Shown here piece by piece: positions 12,692 through 23,933 of a stretch of DNA of 64,000 bases (within the stretch, counting starts at the first letter, position 1; each line of letters begins with the position of its first letter). Both the position numbers and the translations under genes were made by a program. The notes under the pieces are model-generated. The model had not been told where the DNA came from and ran no database searches. It saw nothing but the letters and a program-made list of their open reading frames with translations. This DNA is from Aquilaria yunnanensis (lineage: Eukaryota > Streptophyta > Magnoliopsida > Malvales > Thymelaeaceae), in assembly GCA_039654915.1 (NCBI GenBank), contig CM077596.1, forward strand, positions 2,604,001 through 2,668,000, read 5' to 3'.

Positions 12692-13572
12692 TTTAGGCTA
12701 AATCCAAATTAAGTTCCTCGCTTTTTTTAAACTGTTCACTGGCTATGGCCCACTAAATTTGCATTAGGCTATGCTTTTGGAAGCTATTTATGAACTTTGC
12801 CATTGTACCTACCCTCCCCATTTCACCCCCACCGACCACTTTCACAGTTGCCATCCAGTGCTCCCGTTTCATCTAGCCACTATCTTGTCCTCCCGCTTCC
12901 TCCAGCCGCCGCCCTATCCTCCTGTTTCCTCCAACTGCTTCCAAAAAGGAGATTGTTAGAGCACCGTTTGCGGCCAATCAATTGGATCCCCTAATTTGCT
13001 GCTAGATCCACACGCTCACGAATCGAGGTCGAGCATGAAGGCTTCTTGTGATTGTCGCGGTTGATTCCGTCCAGCACTGTTTCAGTGCTTATAGACTGTC
13101 TAGCAGCAAATAAGATGGTCAATGGTGTGGTGAAGAAAGTAGCAAAAGGGAATTAGATGCAATTTGCGATGGGTTGATCGAGTTAATGGGTCCAATTAGA
13201 TTTGGGCAAGGTTTGACTGCATAAACTCGTACCAAATTAAGAGAAAAAGAAGTATAGGTTATTGGGGAATTTCGAGAGGTGATTCGTGAACCTGGTGTAA
13301 GAAATTTGAAATCGATTTGTTCCGATCTTGATCTTTGATTCATCATGGAGATGAAGAAGATGTGCGATGAAAGAGAATATTGGTCAATTGTGGCTGTCGA
13401 TTAGAAGGAGGAGGAGATGGAGTCGGCAATGGTGTTGTGGGCAAGGCGGAAATTAAGTACAATGGCATAAGTTGTAACTAGTAAATAAAACTAGGAATAG
13501 TTCAAAACCTTGTGGAGTGCGGTCAATGAACAGTGAAAAAAGTAGAGAAGATGAAGTTAAATTAAGTCTAAA
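12692..13572. mobile_element. Fold-back element with GC-richer core (MULE-like?)
   Basis: The outer ~100 bp on each side are imperfect inverted repeats. The left side starts TTTAGGCTAAATCC and includes CTGTTCACTGGC and GCCATTGTACCTA. The complemented right side starts TTTAGACTTAATTT and includes CTGTTCATTGACC and GCCATTGTACTTA. The ~650-bp core is GC-richer and pyrimidine-rich, as in elements that have captured host exons. No 9-bp target duplication was found, so the Mutator assignment is tentative. No long ORF is intact. Confidence 0.45.
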
Positions 13573-14712
13573 CGAACTGGGTCTTAATAAAGATTAAAAA
13601 AAAAAGAAAGTAAAAGAAAAAACTGACTAAAGCCGAATCAATTAGAACAATGTCAAAAGTAGGTAAATTATAATGATTAAAGTTTTATTTTAGAAAAGAA
13701 TGATAAAGAAACTCAACAAAAAAAAGTTAGGATCAAGACAAAAAAAAAAAGAAAAACTTTATGTATGAAAGATTTAACAGATTGACTTAAAAAAAATTAA
13801 AAATAGTTTAACTAAAAAATAAACAAATTATGGCCACTAATATCTTACTTTAGAAGATAGTACATAAAACAACAACAAAAAACAACTTGAGTGCAAATAG
13901 AAAATATAGTTAAATAGTTATAAAATTTACAAACCAAAATATAACACGGATATAATTTAGGGCCTAAAATGGAAAGATTAGAAAGTTAGAAATTGAAATC
14001 TTGTTTTGATCGAAACAAAACTTGAAATAGGCTAAAACCAACAAAATTACAATATAGGCTCTCAAAAAGGCAAGCACGTTACAAAAAGAGGATCCAACTC
14101 AAAAAGAATCAAATTGCATCCAACACAAAAGCAAAAAAAAAAAAAAAGCACAAAACTGTAAATGAACAGTTTTCACTGCTGATGAATTGTTAAATCTCTT
14201 CTTTGTTAGAATATAGTATAATTAATGTTAGTACTGATATTCTTAGTGAATATATAGAGAAAGACAAAGACAATACTCCATAAAATGGGTGATAAAGATG
14301 CGGTCCCGGGTTAAAAGAGCAAAAAAGTTTTGGCACGAATCAATTTTAATAAGGCCGAATAAAATAAGGGTAAGGGCAATATAATTGAAGAGCTAAAGTG
14401 GTCGGCTCGGTCATTTCAGGTCTTTTTGGGCCATGCGTCATACCTTATCGTAACTTTGGATCATTTCGGCTTTGGTCGTCGATTTGGTGTTTGGGTCCGA
14501 TCGAGTTCGTTATCATTTATTGGGCTCATGCCCAAAGTGCGCTGTTGACCCCAAAATTTGTACGAAACAGACGAGTTAATCTCTTAACTCAGACTCAGTG
14601 AAGAGAAGCCCTAAACTCGCAATAACAGCGCGACTCAGTCCATTTTAATTGGAAGACGCACGCTTGTGCTTCACGAGACAGACGATGTCAGCCTGAAGGC
14701 TTCATGTTTTAA
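13573..14712. other. Intergenic, A-rich
   Basis: A-rich sequence with several poly-A tracts (about 13590-13620, 13738-13752, 14131-14147). The open frame at 14398-14601 (+) shows no domain. Nothing is supported. Confidence 0.5.
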
Positions 14713-15046
14713 CAATTCGTTTCAACTTAAATTAATTGATTTTAAAATAATTTATTTTTACTTTTATATATTTTTATCTAAAATTAATTTTAATTAAAAG
14801 TCAGTATTATGTAGTTACAATAATCCATTGAAAATTTAATTTTTGTAATCTTACTAAATTTTATGTAATTTTTTTAGTTTAAGGCGTTAAAAAAGAAAAA
14901 TTTATAAAAATTTAACAATATTATGAAAATTTATTTTCAAATAGATTATTACATCTACATAACATTAGCTTTCAAATGAAATTTATTTCTTACAAAATAG
15001 ATGTAAAAGTAAAAATAAGTTAGTTAACTTAAGTTAAAATGAATTG
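14713..15046. mobile_element. AT-rich MITE, copy 2
   Basis: 334 bp. The left terminus is CAATTCGTTTCAACTTAAAT and the complemented right terminus is CAATTCATTTTAACTTAAGT. The interior matches copy 1 closely (TATTATGTAGTTACAATAAT, and later a TTTATAAAAATTT block). No clear target duplication is visible. Non-coding. Confidence 0.65.
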
Positions 15047-15102
15047 GCCCTAAATGGCTATTTGCACCAGTTGATTATCCACAACTTTTTCCTTGTTGTG
15101 CA

Positions 15103-15106
<4 letters not shown>

Positions 15107-15163
<57 letters not shown>
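15107..15163. repeat. (TA)n microsatellite
   Basis: A 57-bp uninterrupted TA tract between MITE copies 2 and 3. It can form a cruciform and is probably length-variable. Confidence 0.97.
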
Positions 15164-15165
<2 letters not shown>

Positions 15166-15250
15166 TACTATTTTTTTTTTGCCAAGATGATCCTATGTGC
15201 CATTTATATGTTTGGCTCCATCGATATTTTCCCCATACATATGTACACTA

Positions 15251-15574
15251 AATTCATTTTAATTTAATTCAATTTGGTCCAAAATAGTTTATTTGTATTT
15301 AACATTTTTTACTTGAAAAAAAATTCATTTGCAAGTCAATATTTTATAGTTGTAATAATCAATTGAAGGTAAAAACTTTGATAATTTGCTTTCAATAGAT
15401 TATTAATGCAATTAATGGAATTGGTTCCATTACACCTACATGATATTAGCTACATAATAGATTATTACACTCATATAATATTATCTTTCAAATGAAATTG
15501 GTTTTAAGAAAAAAATGTATAAATAAAAATAAGTCAATTTGAATTAATTTGACTTAAATTAAAATAAATTGAAT
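15251..15574. mobile_element. AT-rich MITE, diverged copy 3
   Basis: About 324 bp. The left end is AATTCATTTTAATTTAA and the complemented right end is AATTTATTTTAATTTAAG. The interior shares TTGTAATAATCAATTGAA and CTTTCAAATGAAATTGG with the other two copies. It is the most diverged of the three. Boundaries are uncertain by a few bases. Confidence 0.55.
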
Positions 15575-18426
15575 GTTAATTTTTTATATACAACATACTT
15601 AAAAAATAAAAAAATGAAAATTTAATTTAACTGTAATATATTTACAAAAAATAATTTTAATTATTCATTTTTATTTCATTTTACTTATTTTCTTAAATTA
15701 ATGAAATTATTCAACAAATTTTATATATAGCCATTTAAAAATTACTTAAAATTGTTCCTGAAGGTAGTTAATGTAATTTTACAATTTTCTTCTCATCCCC
15801 CCTTCTCCCCACTAAGCAGAGACTTGGTTGCTGCTTTCATTCAATTCCATCATGGAGGACATGGCACGCGCGCGTCTTCCATCCAAAATGGACTAAGTCG
15901 CACAATTATTGTAAGTTTGGGGGCTTTTTCTCACTGAGTCTAAGTTTAAGAACTAACTCGTCCGTTTTGTGCAAGTTTGGGAGTCAATAGCACCCTTTGC
16001 CTTAGTTCGTAATTAAATTATGAATTGTTTAATATATTATACTATATTCTAGTGAAGAAGTGAGTTTTACTGTTTATCAACAGTATAATTTACGTTGCCC
16101 TTTTTTTTTTTTTTCTTCCTCTAACTTATGGTCAAAATACCTATTTTGATCCAAAAAATTTTCACATTTATCATAATGCTCCCCCATTTTAACATTCTAT
16201 TGCCAGCTAGAGGGTAGACCATTTGCTGATCGTGACCTAATTATCAAATCATAAAAATTGGGGAACATTATTGATATAGTAAACATTACAGAGACCCAAC
16301 ATTATTTTGTCCCCTTTTGTGATACATCCGTCCACCATTCCAGTTTTGTTTTACATTCCTACAGAATGGTCAAATCTCTTCTTTAGTCTCTGGATATAAC
16401 ATTTATATTATAATGATCCCCAACTTTCATGATTTGTCATAATTTTTTTTTCTTTTTTGCTAATCAAAATTTTTGTATATACTAAAAGTCAAAGGTTTTT
16501 AAGGAGATGGGAAGAGAGCTATCTTAATCCTTGATCGCAGGCGTGACAAGCTTTTAGATACACAAAATGAACTTTTAGGAAAATAAAAATTTTTATGACA
16601 TATTTAATTCAAAATGATAAAATCTTAAATGAAAGTGAATGACATGCTTTTATTAACCATGTTAAATACCAAAAGTTTTTTTTTTTTGCATGGTTTGACT
16701 CAGAGTTTTAATTATATAGGTTTGATTGAAAGTTTCAATTAGTTGAAACAAATGCACACATTTCATAATGTATGAGCGCTTTACACAGATTTGATTTATA
16801 GTTTTGATTTGTTGAAATAAGTGAACAATTTGTATTATGTATAAGTGCACAATTCTTTAAAGGTTTTATTTTATCACTAATTCATTAATGAGCAAAAAAT
16901 CTGGAAAACCTATGCATGTGTATTATGCAATGTTATTTTACACTATGAACATAAAAAACTTTCTTTCTCTTAATAGTTTAATTGAATTGATTAATAGAAT
17001 TACTTTAATTATTTTTCATCTATTATCTTTAATGCTTTTTTTTATACTATATAAATACATCTTCAGTTTACTATTTTATGTGCTTATAATTATTTATATT
17101 TAGATTTTACTTAATGTCAAGGTAAGTCTTACACTTTTACATTGTTCCATTAATGACTTATATTGATTATATTACTGCTAACTCACATATCTCGCTTACT
17201 TATAAAAGTCATGGGGTTTTTAATGTTCATCATTGAAGATGAACGGTTTTTTTGTCTTTATTCAAACACAATTGACTCTTCCTTAAGTTCGATTCCCTTT
17301 TCATAAGGTACTCGCATTTTTTAGGGCCCATTTTGTAATTTCTCCAGTTTTAGGTTATCTAGTTAAATGTTAATTTAATCCCCATGCTTCTACTCTTCTC
17401 CACGTTCATCCCTATTTTCCATCCATCTTTTATTTTGGTCCTCAAATTTAATAAATATTTAACTAGATTATTTCTATTTATTCTCTTGGTCCCTAATATT
17501 TTTATTGTTTTTATGTACTATATTCTAAAGTAAGACATTAGTTATCATAATTTATTTGTTTTTGTGTTAAGTCATTTTTGAACATTCATGAAATCAATTG
17601 TTAAGCCTTTAATACCTAATATTTTTTCATTTTCAATCTTGGTTCAAACTTTTTTTTGGTTGCTTTTCTTTAATTTTTTTTTCAAAATAAAAATTTAATC
17701 ATTATAATTTACATCCTTCTAGCTATGGTCTGGATTGATTCGGGTTTAATTAAATTTTTTTATTTTTATCTTTATTAAATTAATGGTTAAATTGTAAATT
17801 TATTAACATAAATTAAGCACAATTATGTGTTTCAATCATATTATTTTATTATTCATGATTGCGTATTGTAGTATGAATCGTTCTTTATGGTTTAATAAAA
17901 TAATCTGGTCTATAATTACTAAAATTGAAAGTAAATTTTTCTACATAAATTTCTCATTGATATCAAAAATTAGAATTTAATTTGATAAAAGAGAAAAATT
18001 TTTAGTCAGGTTATGTTTCTATTTACCTAATTTCAGTTATTGTTAAGGTAGTTCGGCTTTAATCATTTTTTTCATATTTTTTAACTATTTATCTTTTAAA
18101 TTTTTTGTACTAAATTTATTGTAAAAAATATCCGCTACATCGTGTGGGTAAGTGTACCTCGTTATTTATATTTTCAGAGATTATTTACTCACTTTATATG
18201 TCAGTGGAAAAGCCGCACTTTAATAAGCATTATTTTGAAAGAATTAAGTGTTTTAATTTATTTTTCTTTGGGCACGGAAAAAAACATAAAAAATTTTAAT
18301 TACTTTTTTAAAAAATTATTCAAGTGATTATGAGAAAGATGAAGTATTAAATTCCAAATGATCTTGGTTCTAAATAAAGTATCATAAAAAAATTAAAATA
18401 ATAAAAATGGAGATCTCCCTCCTTTT

Positions 18427-18478
18427 GTTGTTGTTATTATTATTATTATTATTATTATCACCATTGTCATCATCATCT
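18427..18478. repeat. (TTA)n/(TCA)n compound microsatellite
   Basis: Consecutive TTG, TTA and then TCA-type trinucleotide units. Simple repeat, non-coding. Confidence 0.85.
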
Positions 18479-21211
18479 AGATCGTATTCTCTAACTTATG
18501 GACCAAAACTTTAATCTCCTCAATGTACAGTTGGATGTTAAAATAAGAACCTCTCTAAAACAAAAATTTTAAAACCAAAATGGATTGCAATTAGGAGGAA
18601 AATTATTAAACAAGAAAAATACAGGTGAGTTGCATCACTTTTTACGAAAGTTTTTAATGGAGTAATTTTTATGTCAAGTGAAAAACAACGTAACGGTTTA
18701 ACGGGGACCCGTAGGTTTAAGAATGCCATGGATGATGCACTTATACAAAAGCAATTGATGCTATATATACATGAGCTATCTCTTTTGAGACCATATATAA
18801 ACTGAACTATTCCTGTAATAAAAAACGATTCCTTTAGTAGGAAAGCAATTACCTAATTATAAGAGAAATGTAAAAAAATCAACCAATAACTCAGTCGTCA
18901 ATTGATCACTATTTTGCTTTCTATGGCAAATTATGACCGAAATAGTCAATCACCAATCAGTTACCAAAATATTGATCGCCAAGTAATGATGACCGAATAA
19001 TAACTGAAGCTAGCAACCAAAATTATTGGTTTCCTTTCGTCAGCAAGGCTAATAGATTCAATAGCATAGGAAAGTGACATAAAGCTGCCAGCTGCGGCAA
19101 AAAATAAATGAGGTCATGTGCGGGCAATTTTTACAGTGTTAGAAACACAAAACCTTAACACCACCCATTCATTTTTTTTTCCTTGAAGCTAAAATTGATC
19201 TAACATTATAGTAGATAGTAAACAAACTCAAAATTCAGATCCAACCTTGGCACAAGAACTGAAGAAACTACAGAAAACAAAATTCAAATGGCACCTTTAA
19301 AGCTACTACAAAGATCAAGTCTCAAGTCAAAGATACCTAAAAAATGAAAATCTAAAACAGAATCAAAATAAAAGCATGGTGAAGAACCACTTGTTCTTCC
19401 CGGTCTTGAACCTATTTTCAAACATTTTCTCTATCTCCTTGCAAGCCTCAACCTTTTTGCACTTGTTCTACAAGGTATCAACGGTCACAACGTCCCCAGC
19501 TCTGTCGCCCCTCCACTTTCGCTCTGCCCTTCCACACGGTTGCTTCCATTCCTATTGCCTTTAGCATTCTCCCCCTCCGCTGCCCGAAAACAATACTCCA
19601 CCACCAAGTTAGCAAGGAGATTCATCCCCATGGAAGCTAGATTCGGCGTTGTATATGGACATGATTGACGACCATAACCTTCACTTGCTTTTTCTACTTG
19701 CTTTTTCTAGCACTAGATGATCTTTACCATTTTGTTGCCTCTAACATATCGATGGTGAATCCAAAGCCCCAAGTAGCACCACAACAACCCATGCCCTTGA
19801 AATCCTATCTATCCTATGAAGCTTTTCATTGAACTCTCTCTTTCCTCCTCCTCCATTTGTTTTTTTAGCAATTTGAGAATCACTCCCACCACGTTGGACT
19901 TCTACAACACTAGATCAATTTTAACACATACCAATTATAAAAAACAACAAATTAATAGAAAAAATAGGGGCGAGCATTATTCGGGTCAAACATAAAAAAT
20001 TAAAAAAATCATTATCAAATGTTTCAGTTGCTTTTCTAGCTCGAATGATTCAAACCCAAAGTGAATTTCATTTTTGGTTATAGGATCAGTATTGGATCAT
20101 ACACTTGAAACCGAATAAACTAAATATACTAAATAGTAATAAATATTTTGTCATTATCCATATTGACCAAACATATATAAAGCTATTTACTACTAATTTT
20201 GGACTATATATTATTTATCATTCTTTAATTTTGGGTATGAAAGGTAAAATTTTGAATATAAAAGTTTAACTATTCATCTTATTAATTTTGAATATTTATT
20301 TATTTTTTTATTTACTATGTGTCTAGGTCTTAGAAAGACGAATAGAATAAAGTGAACTAAATAAATAGAAATGTAATTTGGATGGTTCAGATCAGTCCTT
20401 ACCTATAATTCAAACAATTTGAATACATTTTGTAAAAGTTGAAAATCAATCAGATTATTTATTGTGTTTGGATCAGTTTCAAACTAAACTAACGAATGCT
20501 CAACCTTGAGAGAAAAACACATAAGAATGATCTTATACAAATGGCTGAGTTGCCATGGGAGTCCTATGAGCTTAACAAAGAAAAGAATGAGATCACTCGA
20601 ATTGGTGAGAAAATCAATAACAGGGGAAAACAAGGAAAGTAGTGTTAATGACCAAGCAAATGACTACGCAAGTAACTGTTTTGTGGCAACCAATAATTTT
20701 GGTTGCTAATCAGTCACCAATTTGATTTGTATCTCCCTAATCCTATATTAATATCTGAACTTAAGGTGATCTTATCGAAGTTCTTTACATATATTGTGGA
20801 TCCCAATTTGGTATTTCCATCCCAATCATGGATCTAACACTTTAATCTACTATCTTCACTTGAGGCCTTCTCCCTCTACTTACAGCATGACGGTAATTCC
20901 ACCGACTCTTCCACTGTAGCTGCCTCCATGGCCATATATAAGTGGCAGAACAGGTTCCATCAGGTTAGGCTCTGTGCAAATCGAGCTCTGCTTGCCACAT
21001 TTGACAAGCCTTCTCCTTGGGGGGTCAAGTTTGGCATTCTTGATCATAAATGTGGTCATAATTATTTGGAATTTTTCTTGTATTGTCTGCATTTTTCAAC
21101 ACTTTGATAGTTTCTTCAACTTTCTAAGCAACGAAAACATCTCTGCTTCAACTTCTTCATACCAAACAACAAGAAAGTTCTTGTTTAGGAACAAATTAAA
21201 AGAGAACAAGG

Positions 21212-21287
21212 GCCATACTTCATGGGGTTATTGTTCTTGGATAAGTAGAAAATGCCATACTTCATGGGGTTATTGTTCTTGGATAAG
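21212..21287. repeat. Tandem duplication, 42-bp period
   Basis: A 34-bp segment beginning gccatacttcatgggg and ending cttggataag occurs at 21212-21245 and again, identical, at 21254-21287. It lies inside the unrecognised open frame at 20974-21348, where the frame is kept because the period is a multiple of three. Confidence 0.9.
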
Positions 21288-22973
21288 CAAAGGAACTATA
21301 ACAATAGGGCTGGTTCCACCCATTGCAACTCTAGTTTATGGTCTCTAAAATCTGAGGCTATTTGGGGACTTGTCATATAAGACATGTTTGATAGGAAAAG
21401 GCAAAGGCTTAAGGATTGAAAATTAAAATGTGGCACCATTTAGAACACAAGTATAACACTAGAAATCAAGGAGGCAATTGTTGGAGGGACCAAAGAGAAT
21501 GCAAGGACAAATGGATTGAGATTAGGGTTTATGACTAATAATGATGTTGCCACTGAATTAGAAGAGGAAGGTTAATTGGGTTAGGGAGTGGGGTTGTTTT
21601 GAAGCCTATAATGGGTTGTTAGAAACTAGGGTCAAGGTTTTTGGGCCAGAAAAATCTAAGTGGAAACCAAAACACGGAGATGGGTTCGTTCATAAGGAGT
21701 TCGATAAGGTGATGGGGGAAAGAGAAGTGGTGGCGATGGTGAAGTAATGGGCAATCTAATCATCAGTTGGGGTTTTAGTTGTTTTTGGTGTTCTTTGGCC
21801 GGTCGGTTATGATAATGTGGACTTGTATTTGCTAGTATGTCATGCCAATATTAGAAGGATTTCTTTAAAGGGTAGATAGTTATAGCTATGGAGGAGGCAT
21901 TACCTCCGTGTCATAGGCAAAGGGAGAAGGCGTTAGGTGAAGATAGTAGCTGAAGAAATAGATCCCTAAGTTTTAAGGTGTTGGGAGGAGGGTGAAAAAA
22001 AAAAGGGACTAAAGTAGATTCATAATATGAGATAAAAGACTTTGATAAAATAGCATTAAGCTCGGGTACAAATTTAGGATTTGAAAATAAGTTGATGGAC
22101 CTTATGTGGAATTTACTCCCTAAGTTACTAATGCAAAAGCAATTGCTTAAGAACTTCCCATGGGTGTACTTGAAAGTTTGATTAAATGGTCATTTCAAGT
22201 ATATCAAGGTTGCCTTAGGAGTATTTGAAGTAGATTATTGATAGCAATTATATTTATATAATGGCGATTATATGCTAAACTTGTTCCTTAATTGAAACAT
22301 TACATTTTTAGAAGCCAAAAATTACTTCTAAAATATATGTCTTTAAAATATATGTCTTTCACAAAAATCAAGTATTTTTTATTGGTTTTATTTTCTAAAT
22401 TGAGTCGGATTTTTTTTATAAAAAAATTACATATGATAAGTGATATTTAATGCATAAAATAATTTTTTTTTCTTTGATCTAGTGGTTAAAGGCTGGGAGG
22501 GATATCCCCCACTCCCTTATAACATGTATGATGATTCTAAATACACACACACACGAATAGGGTAGGGTATTAACTTTTAATGGGAATCACATCAGATCAA
22601 TCCTATATTGAGTTCACATCACGTGGCGAGCGCCAGCCAAATTCGACCATCTACATTTTTATTCATTCTTGAATTCTAGCAGCCTCGCCACCTTCTGCCT
22701 CCTCAATAATTCTGGAAACTAACATCATCAAGTCAACACTCTGGTACTCTTATTTGTTCACTTTTTTTTACCCCTTTTTTTGGTAATTATCAACATGCTT
22801 ATTATTTTATGTACAACTCTCAAGCTCGCCACTCTTGACCAATATTTTTTGTCTCTACAGAAACTTTCGTGATCAATGTTTATAAACAGCTACAGCATGG
22901 ATAAATTTGCTCTAACAAGTAATCCTTTTCTGTGTAATTTTTCCACTTAATCTGACCGCTCCTGCTCGTCGTC

Positions 22974-22980
22974 TATTTAA
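22974..22980 (+). promoter_or_regulatory. Candidate TATA box of the SDR gene
   Basis: TATTTAA lies 76 bp upstream of the SDR start codon, a normal spacing for a plant TATA box plus a short leader. It is the best candidate in the 300 bp before the gene. Inference from position and motif only. Confidence 0.5.
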
Positions 22981-23933
22981 GCCCCAAACTTGGTCCACGC
23001 TTGGCAATTGGCTCACGGACCTTGCCCCTTAGCGTGCTCAAGAAAACCAACAAAAATGGCAGCTTCTTCTTCCTTCATTTCAGCAGCCACAAAACGGTAA
23101 GTAAAAGTTCAGATCCAAACTTCAGGGGTTCTGGTGATAAATTGTAATACATTTAGGGATTAGTTGATCATTTCACTCATCGAACTCTTTTTGACAGACT
23201 GGACGGGAAGGTTGCCCTCATAACCGGAGGAGCTAGCGGCCTGGGTGAGTTCACGGCGAAAGTTTTTGCCTTCCACGGGGCCAAAGTGGTCATCGCGGAT
23301 ATACAAGACGAAACGGGGCGAGCCGTGTGCAAAGCCTTACCCGGCAGCATCTATGTCCACTGCGATGTCACAGACGAGGCCCAAGTCCAACAAGCTGTGG
23401 ACACGGCGGTGGCAACATACGGCAAGCTCGACATCATGTACTGCAACGCCGGCATTTTGGACCCGAACAAGCCCCGGATCGTTGACGTGGAAAAGCACGA
23501 CTTCGAGCGCGTCATAAGCATCAACGTCACCGGCGTGTTCCTTGGGATCAAGCAGGCGGCAAGGGTCATGATCCCAAACAGGAATGGCGTTATAATCTGT
23601 ACCTCCAGCACGGCGTCGGCGATAGCAGCGTGCTCCACACACGCCTACACGGCATCAAAGCACGCGGTTGTTGGGCTCACGAGAAATGCAGCCGCTGAGC
23701 TTGGCCAGTTTGGGGTTCGGGTCAACTGCGTGTCGCCGTACGGGGTAGCGACCCCGCTGGCGACCAACTTTGTGGGGATTAGCAACCAGGAGCTAGAGAA
23801 TTCTATGGACGCTTGTGCTAATCTTCAGGGGGTGACGCTTAAGGCGGAAGATGTGGCGAATGCGGTGCTTTATTTGGCAAGTGATGAGGCTAGGTACGTT
23901 AGTGGACAAAATCTGGTCATAGATGGGGGTTTC

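Larger units (their letters stand above)
15575..22960. other. Long gene-poor intergenic region
   Basis: No coding region is supported. Open frames such as 19376-19564, 20506-20709 and 20974-21348 (+) lack any recognisable domain. The last of these is partly made by a 42-bp-period duplication. A TTG/TTA/TCA trinucleotide microsatellite lies at about 18427-18478. GC content rises modestly at about 19370-19640 and 20870-21010, which may be decayed exons or TE cores, but no homology is recognised. Confidence 0.5.

Noticed and set aside
17280..17310. B-box-like AGTTCGATTCC suggesting another tRNA
   Set aside because: No acceptor stem, A box or anticodon loop surrounds it.
20974..21348. 124-codon open frame
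   Set aside because: Partly created by a 42-bp tandem duplication; no domain and no gene structure.
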